A DNA stretch of 64,000 bases from Pseudozobellia thermophila. GTDB taxonomy: Bacteria > Bacteroidota > Bacteroidia > Flavobacteriales > Flavobacteriaceae. Position 1 is the first letter of the stretch. Each line of letters starts with the position of its first letter. The stretch covers positions 407,402 to 471,401 of the forward strand of contig NZ_FQYU01000001.1 in assembly GCF_900141855.1 (NCBI RefSeq), written 5' to 3'. Shown here piece by piece: positions 1-8,580 of the stretch. The notes below the pieces were generated by a model. The model made no database searches. It was not told where the DNA came from and saw only the letters and a program-made list of their open reading frames with translations. Position numbers and translations under genes: made by a program.

Positions 1-64
1 GTGCCGGGATTACCGTACCGTTAAACAGCAGTTCCTTTATTTCAGGTTTCAATAGGGGTGTCAT
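1..64 (-). CDS. DapA-like (dihydrodipicolinate synthase family) protein, 5' end only
   Basis: Only the first 21 codons lie in the window; the gene runs off the left edge. The start is the ATG at 64-62, four bases after the stop of the epimerase gene, so it is the next gene of the same operon. The visible N-terminus, including LLFNGTVIPA, resembles the starts of DHDPS/N-acetylneuraminate-lyase family aldolases found in sugar-acid catabolic clusters of Bacteroidota, which cleave or form 2-keto-3-deoxy acids. The call rests on memory of that N-terminal pattern and on context; neither the catalytic Lys nor the Tyr is visible. It could be another class I aldolase. Confidence 0.5.
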   Translation of the reverse strand, partial: MTPLLKPEIKELLFNGTVIPA

Positions 65-68
65 ATGT

Positions 69-1091
69 TTAAAAATTACCTTTTCGTTGTTGAAAATGGG
101 TGGGTTTGCCTAAGTCTTCCCCACCGTTCATCACCCAATGGGCCGTCCATTCCACAAGCTCATCGAGTCCTGTCCTGGGCCTTCCCATAAGGTCGAAGGA
201 ATACGAGGCATCGTTGAGCAGGGCCGTAGGGGCCGGCGTTCCGGTAAACTCGACCGGTTTGCCCATCAATTCCCCGAACTTTCGGGCCAATCCTTCGATG
301 GAAATAAGCTCGGGCCCGGTACAGTTCAACCTTTGGGGCGGGGTCTTACAGTAGCGCAAAGACCTCAGCGCATAGCTATTGGCATCGCCTTGCCAAATAA
401 CGTTCACATAGGCCGTTGTAATGTCTATGGGCCTTTGTTCGAAAACCGCCTTGGCCACCTCGCACAGCACCCCATAACGCAGGTCGACCGCATAATTCAG
501 GCGGAAGATCAACATGGGCGTGGCGTTCTTGATGGCAAAGTGTTCAAAGACCCGTTCCCGGCCCAGGCACGACTGTGCATATTCACCGATGGGGCTTGGG
601 GGGGTAGCCTCATCCGCGCCGCTGCTGTCTACCGGCATAAAGGGGTAGATATTGCCACTCGAGAATACCACGATCCGCGAATCTTTGTATTTTTCGGCCA
701 CCCTTCCCGGCAGGTAGGCGTTCATGGCCCAGGTAAAGTGCTCGTTCCCCGAAGTGCCGAATTTGTTGCCGGCCATAAAAATGACGTTCTTACAATCGGG
801 CAGGCCCTGTAAAAAATCCTCATCCAACAGATCACCGGCCAAGGTCTGCACCCCGTAGGCTTCCAGCTCGTCCCTAACGGCCTTGTTCGAAAACCGGGAG
901 GCTCCCAGTACTTTTTTGTCCAGACCACCTTCACGAATGGCGTTGACGGCCAATTTGGCCAGGCTGGGGCCCATTTTGCCCCCAAGGCCCAAGATCATTA
1001 TATCGCCTTCCACGCTTCGCAGGTCATCGATCAGTCCCGGTGTGGTCTCGGCCAATTTGGCCTCGAGGTCCTCTACATTTTGAATTTTCAT
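69..1091 (-). CDS. NAD(P)-dependent epimerase/dehydratase family protein
   Basis: This 340-residue protein has an extended-SDR Rossmann fold. The nucleotide-binding loop is ILGLGGKMG at about residues 33-41, followed by GASRFSN and the acidic GDLLD turn. The usual SDR YxxxK is replaced: in the expected place, near residue 170, the sequence reads EYAQSCLGRERVFEH, so the catalytic Lys position holds Cys. Either another residue supplies the base or the enzyme is not a standard epimerase. It lies between the Nramp-like gene (52-base gap) and a DapA-like gene (4-base gap), which suggests a role in oxidising or epimerising a sugar or sugar acid that is later split by the aldolase. The substrate is not known. 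Confidence 0.75.
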   Translation of the reverse strand: MKIQNVEDLEAKLAETTPGLIDDLRSVEGDIMILGLGGKMGPSLAKLAVNAIREGGLDKKVLGASRFSNKAVRDELEAYGVQTLAGDLLDEDFLQGLPDCKNVIFMAGNKFGTSGNEHFTWAMNAYLPGRVAEKYKDSRIVVFSSGNIYPFMPVDSSGADEATPPSPIGEYAQSCLGRERVFEHFAIKNATPMLIFRLNYAVDLRYGVLCEVAKAVFEQRPIDITTAYVNVIWQGDANSYALRSLRYCKTPPQRLNCTGPELISIEGLARKFGELMGKPVEFTGTPAPTALLNDASYSFDLMGRPRTGLDELVEWTAHWVMNGGEDLGKPTHFQQRKGNF

Positions 1092-1143
1092 CTATTTAAA
1101 ATTTTAATTGTTCCGCCGATCGGTAAAAAACCGCTTCGGCCTC

Positions 1144-2394
1144 CTATCCCAAAAACAAATAATCAATGCTATAAGCGGACATCAGCAACAATACGATAAT
1201 GCCCAGAGCCCCCAGAACATTCGCATATTTGGTGTTCCGCAGTTCGGTGGAAGTTCTTTTGGAGTTGGCAAAGATCAGGATGACGACGGCCGCTACGGGT
1301 ACGATCATGATGGTTATCCCTTGGGCAAAGATGATGAGTTCCAAGGGAAGTGCCCCGAAAATGTAGGCCACTACGGCACCTATCAACACGACCAAAATGA
1401 TCATCGCCCGCACCTTAAGGCTGCTCAAGTTGCTTTCGGAAAAAAAGGTATCGGCCAATATCACCCCGCCTATGGTGGCGTTGCCCACCATTGACGAAAA
1501 GGAGGCGGCAAAAAATCCGATCATAAAGACACTCGAGGTAAACGGCCCGAAAAGGGGTTCGAGGGCCATTCCCAAATCGGAGGCACTGCGTACCTCGATA
1601 TGGTTTTGGTGCAGCACGGCCGAGGCACAGAGCATGACCAAGGACGAAAGAAGTCCGAGGACGATGATCCCATTGCGACTTTCCCGCATACAGTCTTTCA
1701 ACTGGCCCGGCTTCCATCCCTTTTCCTTCACCAGATACGATTGGTAAAAGGCCCCTACGATCGAAAAGCTCGAGGCGGTCAGCGTAATGACAAGGTACTC
1801 CGAGCCTTGCGGAACGGAAGGAACAAAGCCTCTCAATATCTCGGTGATATCTGGCGATGCCATAATGATGGTCATCAAAAAGGAAAGCAGCATGAGAACC
1901 ACCAAGCCTATCATCAGTTTTTCCAGAATCTTATAAAAGGACTTAAAGAACAACAGAAAAATAGCCGAGGAGGTAAACAAGATGATCCACAGGGCCATTG
2001 AGGTCGAAAAAAGTTCGGAGAAGGCCACCGCCGCCCCTACCGTATTTCCTGCCTGAAAAGAGGCCGTTGTCAAAAAAACACCGATTCCGACCAAAAAGGC
2101 GAGGGGCTTCCCCAATTCGTTCTTGATGCGCTGGATAAAGGAAACGGAGCCATCCAATCCGATCCGGGCCGACATGTTCGTAAAGGCCGTCATCAATAGG
2201 GCCGTAAGTACGAGCACCCACAGCAGGGAATACCCGAAACTGGCCCCAAGCTTGGTGTTTATCGTAAGGCTTCCGGGGCCAAAGACCAGGGCCGCGGTAA
2301 TAATGCCCGGACCCACTGTTTTTAAGTATCTTCCAATTTTGGAGCCTTCGTTCTTTTCGAACGCCCGCGGTCTTTGCCCTTTCCCCATGATCAT
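1144..2394 (-). CDS. Nramp-like membrane transporter, non-canonical (copy 1)
   Basis: The protein has 416 residues and about 11 hydrophobic segments, with the Nramp fold recognisable from KTVGPGIITAALVFGPGS in TM1 and the QSYLVKEKGW stretch after TM6. Canonical Nramp proteins bind Mn/Fe through a DPGN motif in TM1 and a Met-Pro-His motif in TM6. Here TM1 reads GPGS and TM6 reads SSFSIVGAFYQS, so the metal-ligating Asp, Asn and Met are all missing. Transport of ordinary divalent metals is therefore doubtful. The start ATG at 2394 overlaps the stop of a 27-codon ORF (ATGA); an alternative ATG lies two codons downstream. It shares an operon with NagA-like, Gfo/Idh, epimerase and aldolase genes, so an organic or sugar-derived substrate is possible, but this is inference. 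Confidence 0.8.
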   Translation of the reverse strand: MIMGKGQRPRAFEKNEGSKIGRYLKTVGPGIITAALVFGPGSLTINTKLGASFGYSLLWVLVLTALLMTAFTNMSARIGLDGSVSFIQRIKNELGKPLAFLVGIGVFLTTASFQAGNTVGAAVAFSELFSTSMALWIILFTSSAIFLLFFKSFYKILEKLMIGLVVLMLLSFLMTIIMASPDITEILRGFVPSVPQGSEYLVITLTASSFSIVGAFYQSYLVKEKGWKPGQLKDCMRESRNGIIVLGLLSSLVMLCASAVLHQNHIEVRSASDLGMALEPLFGPFTSSVFMIGFFAASFSSMVGNATIGGVILADTFFSESNLSSLKVRAMIILVVLIGAVVAYIFGALPLELIIFAQGITIMIVPVAAVVILIFANSKRTSTELRNTKYANVLGALGIIVLLLMSAYSIDYLFLG

Positions 2395-2474
2395 CCTATG
2401 TTTTTAAACGCTTCTTTGTAATCCTGTTTATGCGATTGTTCCTTCATCAAGTTTTTTTGTTCCTCGTACATCAT
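2391..2474 (-). CDS. 27-residue coupled small ORF between two Nramp-like genes
   Basis: The ORF begins MMYEEQKN and ends EAFKNIG. It is hydrophilic and rich in Lys, Gln and Glu, with no hydrophobic segment. It fits exactly in the space between the two transporter genes: one base separates the TAG of the upstream transporter from its ATG, and its TGA overlaps the ATG of the downstream transporter as ATGA. Such double coupling is what one expects for a translated cistron or leader that couples the two genes. It could instead only relay ribosomes between cistrons. I know of no family for it. Confidence 0.5.
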   Translation of the reverse strand: MMYEEQKNLMKEQSHKQDYKEAFKNIG

Positions 2475-2475
2475 T

Positions 2476-3717
2476 CTAGAAAAAATCGCTGACCGCGAAA
2501 TAGGTCGTTATCAACGAAAACAAAATAACGGCCACAATGCCCACATTCAATTGGGTGCTGGCCGTATACGTGTGCATGAGCTGTTTTTTGTTGATAAGGA
2601 TAAAGACCGGGATGGCCACCGCAGGGAGGATACACGCCTGGAAGGCCTGTGAAAACACCATTAGGGCAGGAGGTCTTTCCTCAAGGAAAACGGTACCGAA
2701 GGCAAACAGCAGAGCGATAAAGATCAACCATCGCGACAAGGGCGAATGGATGTTTCGAGGCGTTCCCCTGTAATCGGACACCAACCAAGGTGCGATCAAC
2801 ACGATAGGAAAAATGGTCGACAGGCCGGCCCCGGCAATGCCGATGATCAGCATAAAGGCGGCCGCCTTACCGCCGATCGGTTCGAACAATGCGATCATCT
2901 CCACGGTATTCTCAAGTTTTAGTCCGGATACATAGAGCGTCCCGGCGGCAACGGCCATGATCACCCCGCTCAGGAGCAACATCATGGAGGCCGATACCAT
3001 GGCATCTTTCTTCTCCCTTTTCAAGTCATTGATCCCCCAGCCCTTTTCGGCGACCACGGTACTGCGCATGATAAAGACCGCAGCGGAGCATGTGGTACCC
3101 GTTATGGCCGCTATTAGGCCCAAGGACCCCGGGGTATCCGGTATGCTGGGGATGGCCCCTTGCGCTATGGCCATCAGGTCGGGCTTGACCATGATAAAGA
3201 CCACGATAAAGGAGATGCCCATAAGTACGACCAATACGGTCAATATCTTTTCGAAGAGCTGGTAACGCCCATACCACAACAAAAAATAAAGGATGATGGA
3301 GAAAAAGAGGATGATCCAAAACGTAGGGACGACGAGGCCGTCGAAGGCCAAGCGGATCCCTTCCTGTACCAGATCGGCAACTATGCCCATGACCCCCATT
3401 AGGGCCAGCAGTTCGCCGATAATCAGGGCGGCAATGATGTATAACGAAAGCAGCCAACCGTATTTGAATTCGCTTTTGAAATTGAACAGGGCCGTTCTTC
3501 CGGTAACCAAGGTAACCTTGCCATAAGTGACCATAAGTATATAGGTAAATATACAGGAGAGTATAAGGGCCCAGAACAGGCCCATACCGTGTTCGGCACC
3601 CGTTTTGGCCATGGTCGTCACACTTCCCGTTCCGATATTATAGCCGATCAAGAACAGCCCGGGACCGATGGCACTGAGCGCAATGATGATTTTTTTACGT
3701 AGGGGACTCTTTTTCAT
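2476..3717 (-). CDS. Nramp-like membrane transporter, non-canonical (copy 2)
   Basis: The 413-residue protein has about 11 hydrophobic segments and is a distant paralog of the next transporter in the operon. TM1 reads LIGYNIGTGSV where Nramp proteins have DPGN, and TM6 reads GTTCSAAVFIMRS where they have the MPH motif. It too lacks the classical metal ligands, although a Cys sits close to the usual TM6 Met position. The start ATG follows the NagA-like stop by three bases. Two divergent copies in one operon could be two transporters or a heteromeric pair; the sequence does not tell which. A membrane location is certain, the substrate unknown. Confidence 0.8.
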   Translation of the reverse strand: MKKSPLRKKIIIALSAIGPGLFLIGYNIGTGSVTTMAKTGAEHGMGLFWALILSCIFTYILMVTYGKVTLVTGRTALFNFKSEFKYGWLLSLYIIAALIIGELLALMGVMGIVADLVQEGIRLAFDGLVVPTFWIILFFSIILYFLLWYGRYQLFEKILTVLVVLMGISFIVVFIMVKPDLMAIAQGAIPSIPDTPGSLGLIAAITGTTCSAAVFIMRSTVVAEKGWGINDLKREKKDAMVSASMMLLLSGVIMAVAAGTLYVSGLKLENTVEMIALFEPIGGKAAAFMLIIGIAGAGLSTIFPIVLIAPWLVSDYRGTPRNIHSPLSRWLIFIALLFAFGTVFLEERPPALMVFSQAFQACILPAVAIPVFILINKKQLMHTYTASTQLNVGIVAVILFSLITTYFAVSDFF

Positions 3718-3720
3718 AGG

Positions 3721-4935
3721 CTAGTTTTCGGAGTAAACCAATTGCCCTGAGACATAGGTTTTTTTGATGCGTATTTGCTTGTTTTCCATGGTAAAGACAA
3801 TCAGGTCGGCACGTTTGCCCTGTTGAATTTCGCCGAGGTCTTGCAGTTTAAAAAGCGCGGCCGGATTGGTACTGGCCATTTGGATGCCTTCTTTTAGGGA
3901 ACACTGGGTATAGTCCATAACAACCCCTACACATTTGCTGATGGGCGAGGCGGCTCCCGCCAAAACGTTTTCCTTGGGCAGTTTGACCACATCGGGGGTC
4001 AGCAGTAGGGTTCGCTCACCGCGGGTATATTCGCCCGGAGGCAGCCCTGCCAGGTCGAGTGCATCGGACACCAAGATGGTCTTTTCGACGCCTTTCGCCT
4101 TGTAAAAACTACGGACCTCCTCCTTGGTCAGGTGAAACCCGTCGGCAATAATGCTGGCCGTGATGGCATCGTTGGAGAGCTGTGGCCAGATCGGATTGTG
4201 GTGGCGGTTGATTTCGTTGGCACAGCCGTTGCCAAGATGCGTAGCCATGATCGCCCCCGCATCTACCGCTTTTTGCACATCGGACGCCGAACCGTTATGG
4301 TGGCCTAGGGATACGATGACCCCACTGTCCACGCATTTTCCAATGAAGGGGATGGCCCCCTCGAGTTCGGGGGCCAAGGTAATTAGTTTGATCCCGTTTT
4401 CGGCCGCTTTTTGTATGGCCTGGAACTCTTCCCAATCGGGGTTTTTGATATATTTTTCCAAATGTGCGCCGCGAAAGCCCTTGATCGGTGAAATATAGGG
4501 CCCCTCGAGATGAAAGCCGGGAATCGATCTTCCTATTTCGGGGTCTTTTCTAGCCTCGGCCAAAATGGCAAAGTTCTTTTTGATCCGTTCGATATCGCTG
4601 GTAATGATGGTGGGGTAATACGAGGTGACCCCTGCTTTCCACAAGGCCTTTGTGGCCTTTCTTACCCTATCAACCGTAAGGTCGGGCCCTGAAAAATCCA
4701 CCCCCATATACCCATTGATCTGTACGTCGATCAGGCCGGGGGCCACATAGGTCTTACTATCGAGCTGTGCTGCATCGATACGTTCGATCCCTACGATCTT
4801 TTCGCCCGAAATGGCTACCGAAACGGCACCGCCATCGGAATAAAGAAGGGCTTTGATCGTTTCTGCCCGCTCTTCTGCAAGCTTTATATGCGATAAAAGC
4901 AATACCAACATAATCCCTATTGTCTTAAAACTCAT
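3721..4935 (-). CDS. nagA: N-acetylglucosamine-6-phosphate deacetylase family amidohydrolase
   Basis: The 404-residue amidohydrolase has the family landmarks GLIDVQINGYMGVDFS, the metal-site motif FHLEGPYIS near residue 150, GHHNGSASD, THLGNGC and a late VSDALDLAG. NagA removes the acetyl group from GlcNAc-6-phosphate in the cytoplasm. The odd point is a hydrophobic N-terminal segment, GIMLVLLLSH, ahead of the usual start of the fold. It looks like a signal peptide or anchor, which would place the enzyme outside the cytoplasm, where a phosphorylated substrate is not expected. It may act on a free acetylated sugar or related amide, or the true start may be internal. It lies 32 bases after the Tat-exported Gfo/Idh gene. 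Confidence 0.8.
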   Translation of the reverse strand: MSFKTIGIMLVLLLSHIKLAEERAETIKALLYSDGGAVSVAISGEKIVGIERIDAAQLDSKTYVAPGLIDVQINGYMGVDFSGPDLTVDRVRKATKALWKAGVTSYYPTIITSDIERIKKNFAILAEARKDPEIGRSIPGFHLEGPYISPIKGFRGAHLEKYIKNPDWEEFQAIQKAAENGIKLITLAPELEGAIPFIGKCVDSGVIVSLGHHNGSASDVQKAVDAGAIMATHLGNGCANEINRHHNPIWPQLSNDAITASIIADGFHLTKEEVRSFYKAKGVEKTILVSDALDLAGLPPGEYTRGERTLLLTPDVVKLPKENVLAGAASPISKCVGVVMDYTQCSLKEGIQMASTNPAALFKLQDLGEIQQGKRADLIVFTMENKQIRIKKTYVSGQLVYSEN

Positions 4936-4967
4936 TTTTCTCTTGGTTCATTTTGTTTGTTCCCTTG

Positions 4968-6278
4968 TCAAAGCGCCTCGAACTTCCCCGGTATTGGAAT
5001 GCTGTAATTACCGTCGGGGCCGGGCATCGATGGCAGTTCGGCATCCCAATCAAAGGTTTTGGGCAAAATACTTTTTTGCGATGCCAAGGCCTTTTCAAGC
5101 GTAACGATCTTTCCTGAGTGGATCGCCATGCGGCCCATAATGGTCGCCAAGGTAGATTTTGCCCCATACTCCACCTGGTGCAAGGGCTTGTTTTGGATGA
5201 CCGACTCGATAAAGGCCGACTGGCATTTTTGGGACGACCCGACGGTCTCGTCCCTATCGCGATGCCTCCAGAGCAATTCGCCCTTCGAGTCGTAGATCTG
5301 AAATTTTTCGTTGGCATGGCCCTTCGTCCCTTGGATGTGGAACCCGACCCGGTTCCAGGTATTGTCCATATTCGTTGATTGGACGTGCATCTTGACCTTA
5401 TTGGGGTACTCAAACTCGGCGTAATGGTGGTCGTAGGTATTCCCTTGGTCAGGGCCATTAAAGGTTTGTCTGCCGCCCAATCCCTTGACCTCAACCGGAT
5501 AATCGTTCATCAACCAGTTCATCAAATCGATTTGGTGGATGGTCTGTCCGGCCAATTGGCCTCCCCATAGCCACGTAAAATAGCGCCAGTTTCGCATCTG
5601 GTACTGCATTTCGGTCTGGTCGGGGGTTCGGGGATGTATTTTGGGCGCACCTACGTTGTAATATACGTTTAAGGACCTTATATCGCCAATGATGCCCTCG
5701 TCGATTTTCTGTTTCATCAATTGATAGCCGGTTTCATAGCGCAACTGTAGCCCCACGGACAGGCTGAGTTTTTTTTGCTTGGCCAGCTCATTGCAGTCCA
5801 TCACCTTTCGATAGCCCGGAATATCGACGAACAAGGGCTTTTCGATAAACACGTGTCGGCCCGCCTTGACGGCCGCCTCAAGGTGGAGGGGACGAAACGG
5901 GGGCGGGGTGGCCAAAAGAACCACGTCGCAATTATCGATTACTTTTTGGTAGGCATCGAAACCCAGGAACTTATTTGAATCGGGTACCTCCACTTGATCG
6001 GGATAGGTATTCCTTAAGTTCTGGTAGGCGCCGTTCAGTCTATCTTCAAAAACTTCGCCAAGGGCCACCAATTTAACGTTCGGCGAAGTCTTTAGCGCCT
6101 CGTGGGCGGCACCCTTTCCCCGTCCTCCACAGCCGACCAGGCCGATGCGTATTTCCTTCTTTCGGCCGAAAGCGGCGGCCTTGACCGGAAAGCTGCTCAA
6201 CAAGGCGCCTCCGGCAATGGCCGTAGCACCCTTCTTTACAAAATTTCTCCGTCCTTGGTTCGTTTTGTCTTCCTTCAT
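4968..6278 (-). CDS. Gfo/Idh/MocA family oxidoreductase with Tat signal
   Basis: This 436-residue protein opens with a twin-arginine signal (GRRNFVKKGATAIAGG, then a hydrophobic stretch ending near residue 35) and continues with the NAD-binding motif RIGLVGCGGRGKGAA. The family EKP signature is present as VFIEKPLF. These proteins are dinucleotide-dependent oxidoreductases or, in the related GH109 group, glycosidases using an NAD-dependent mechanism; Tat export with bound cofactor is common to such members in Bacteroidota. The C-terminal part (HSGKIVTLEKALAS and after) is typical of the Bacteroidota extracytoplasmic subgroup. The substrate is probably a sugar or sugar derivative from the same pathway as the flanking nag-like genes. 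A GH109-type glycosidase role cannot be excluded. Confidence 0.85.
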   Translation of the reverse strand: MKEDKTNQGRRNFVKKGATAIAGGALLSSFPVKAAAFGRKKEIRIGLVGCGGRGKGAAHEALKTSPNVKLVALGEVFEDRLNGAYQNLRNTYPDQVEVPDSNKFLGFDAYQKVIDNCDVVLLATPPPFRPLHLEAAVKAGRHVFIEKPLFVDIPGYRKVMDCNELAKQKKLSLSVGLQLRYETGYQLMKQKIDEGIIGDIRSLNVYYNVGAPKIHPRTPDQTEMQYQMRNWRYFTWLWGGQLAGQTIHQIDLMNWLMNDYPVEVKGLGGRQTFNGPDQGNTYDHHYAEFEYPNKVKMHVQSTNMDNTWNRVGFHIQGTKGHANEKFQIYDSKGELLWRHRDRDETVGSSQKCQSAFIESVIQNKPLHQVEYGAKSTLATIMGRMAIHSGKIVTLEKALASQKSILPKTFDWDAELPSMPGPDGNYSIPIPGKFEAL

Positions 6279-6587
6279 AGTTTATTGATATATTACCGAT
6301 TCCCATGCCTTATTGCTTCAATACCCGGTCTTAAAAGCCCTTTTGTCGCGGTATGTGTTCCTGTAGTTAAAAAATAGTCCATTCCCGCCCGATGGCATTC
6401 CCGTTTTGCCGACCTGTTGAAAACAGCCCCGTCTTTAAATACTTCCCGAAAAACCAAGGCAAGGCTTTCTTACCAAGCTTTTGAACGGCTTTTTATCGAA
6501 ACGGACCATGAAATATTCCCAATCGAATCGCAAAGGCGCAAGGCCTAGCCCAAGAGAGGTAAAATCCCTAGTTACGAGTCCGCTTTG
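6279..6587. other. Intergenic region upstream of the Gfo/Idh-led operon
   Basis: No coding sequence is supported in these 309 bases. The region separates the deaminase gene from the six-gene cluster and probably holds the promoter of the latter, but I found no clear Bacteroidota -7 element (TAnnTTTG) on the minus strand. A short hairpin CCGC-TTTGCTAT-GCGG overlaps the very end of the deaminase gene but has no following T-run, so it is not a convincing terminator. Confidence 0.5.
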
Positions 6588-7340
6588 CTATGCGGAGGCT
6601 CCTTCAACCTCGCCCAATAGGGATGCCGACGCCTTGTCGAGGTACAACCAAGTTTGGGGATGTAATTTTAAGGCCGTTGCCGGAACCTCGGGGACAACTT
6701 CCGACTCCACCGTCTTTTTTACCGCAAGGGCCTTGCGCTCGTCCGGTACACTCGCAATGATCGTTTTCGATTTCAGTATTTGTTTGACCGACATGCTAAT
6801 GGCCTGTTTGGGAACCTCCTCCAAGGAGGCAAACCAGCCTTCGCCCAGTTGCTGCTGCCTACAGGCCTTGTCGAGATCTGCAATAAAATAAGCTTCCTCC
6901 CTTTCGAAGTCGGCAGGCGGATCGTTAAAGGCCAAGTGTGCATTTTCACCGATACCGACAAAGGCCACATCGATTCGAACGCCGGAAATGATCTTACCGA
7001 GCCTATCGCATTCGTCCATCGGACTTTCGGCATCCCCATGTATATAATGGAACGCTTTGATAGGCACCCGATCGACAAAGCGTTCCTTGAGGTACTTGCG
7101 AAACGAAGCGGTGTGCGTTTCCGGCATGCCCACATATTCATCGAGGTGGAAGCCGGTAACTTTTGACCAATCCAGATTCGCTTTTACGAGTTCGGCCAAC
7201 ATTTCGAACTGGGAGGCCCCCGTGGCTACGATGATATGGGCTTCCCCTTGGTTTTCAAGGGCCTCTCGGATGGCATCCGCCCCTTTTTGGGCCGCCTCTT
7301 TACCCAATTCGTGCTTGTTACTTGCGATAACGATCTTCAT
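6588..7340 (-). CDS. nagB: Glucosamine-6-phosphate deaminase (NagB-like)
   Basis: The 250-residue protein matches the NagB/6-phosphogluconolactonase fold. FHLDEYVGM carries the Asp equivalent to E. coli Asp72, and [14 protein letters not shown] is the active-site loop. In E. coli this loop is GVGNDGHIAFNEP; here the positions of catalytic Asp141 and Glu148 hold Glu and Asp, a swap that is common in NagB-like relatives. The reaction is GlcN-6-P to fructose-6-P plus ammonia, the step after NagA. The gene is separated by 309 bases from the rest of the cluster, so it may have its own transcript. It is slightly shorter than E. coli NagB (266 residues). Confidence 0.85.
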   Translation of the reverse strand: MKIVIASNKHELGKEAAQKGADAIREALENQGEAHIIVATGASQFEMLAELVKANLDWSKVTGFHLDEYVGMPETHTASFRKYLKERFVDRVPIKAFHYIHGDAESPMDECDRLGKIISGVRIDVAFVGIGENAHLAFNDPPADFEREEAYFIADLDKACRQQQLGEGWFASLEEVPKQAISMSVKQILKSKTIIASVPDERKALAVKKTVESEVVPEVPATALKLHPQTWLYLDKASASLLGEVEGASA

Positions 7341-7623
7341 GTTTTTTGCTTAATATAATTTGTAAGACGGGTTCTGCTTCGGCCCACGCAATGGTATCGA
7401 TGACCCATTCCATTGCATGGGCCGTCAAAAGGCGGCATTGGACCCCTAGTAAATCTATCAAAAACAAATTGCATAAGCAAACGCCCGCGTTGGCGTGGCC
7501 GCGGGGAATACCAAGGCCCGCACCCCAAAAAAATTCGGTCCCACAAAAAAATTTGACGGCAATTGCACGATTATGTAGTTATCAACCGGGGAGGTGTTTT
7601 CTATATAGACCGTTTACCGAGCT

Positions 7624-8345
7624 TTAAAAATCGACAGTCAATGGATTGGTCTTCAACACCTTTAATAAATATTGCTTTTTTTGGGCCATACCCATGTTCC
7701 CAATGGAGTCAATAATATTTACGGCAACTTGTTGATTGCTGTTTATTTTTGTCTTTATGTATTTTGGCGCATAGTCCCCGGCGTCATTAAAAAAATGAAC
7801 GACAAAAACTTTTTGGTCATTCATTCGGTAAAGGCTATCGATAAGCTTTTTACGCCGATTTCGGGTTAAATTATAGTCCAGTTCGGCAAGTTGTCTGTAA
7901 ATGGAATCTTTGGGGACGTTTTTAACACCAAAAACATCGCCCTTGTTACTTAGGGCAAATTTTTTATAGTAATAGAATTCTCTTTTGGTCAAAGGCCAAA
8001 TAGTCCTGCTATATTTTGTTTTCAATAGGAAGGCTTCATTTTCAAATCGTTCTCGGGATTGCCCGTAGAGCGTACACAGTTCTATTCCATCGTCATTGTA
8101 TAAAAGATTGGGTCGATAGCCCCCAAATCCATCGTAAACATTGCTTATTTTCAAGGAGCTTAATCGATTGTTGGATAAGGTTATCTTATAAGGGATGTAT
8201 ATGAATATACTATCCCTATAAGGTCTAAACTTGTAATCCATTTCCCTTGTTTCCGTATTGCTAATTTCAAAAGGGGGACGCGTATAGTGATAAATTAGGA
8301 TTGTCGCAAAGACGAACAGAAAAAGAATACCTATTTTTTTATCAT
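7624..8345 (-). pseudogene. Membrane-anchored hypothetical protein with N-terminal homopolymer frameshift
   Basis: The uninterrupted ORF (7624-8241, 205 codons) starts at an internal ATG, but its frame stays open upstream to a stop at 8353-8355 and encodes a clear membrane anchor, GILFLFVFATILIYHY. No usable start lies in that frame. An ATG at 8345-8343 followed by ATA and a run of seven A (T at 8334-8340) is one base out of frame; with eight A it would read MIKKIGILFLFVFAT, a textbook signal/anchor start. So the gene is either broken by a one-base deletion, switched by slippage, or affected by a sequencing error. The rest is polar with no family I recognise; it is rich in Lys, Tyr and Asn. 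Confidence 0.6.
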
Positions 8346-8580
8346 GCCCTATTCATGGTTTTACACAACGACAGTCTATCTTAAAAACAGTCCATCTTAA
8401 AAGAAGATTCCCTAACCTATGTGAATAGCGAATTTAACAAATACCCCCCATACCAAATTCCAATACCCCAAATTGGGCGTCATGCCATCAACGGAAGGCC
8501 CTAAACGGATCCAGGCTACTTTCGGAAGCCAACCATTACACCCCACAATACCAGTAAACACTTTTTGAACGCCCTTGGGG

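Noticed and set aside
138-812. 224-codon plus-strand frame inside the epimerase gene
   Set aside because: It is antisense to a recognisable Rossmann protein; no motif or start context.
6575-6600. Hairpin CCGC-TTTGCTAT-GCGG as terminator of the deaminase gene
   Set aside because: The stem is only four base pairs, overlaps the last codons, and has no T tract.
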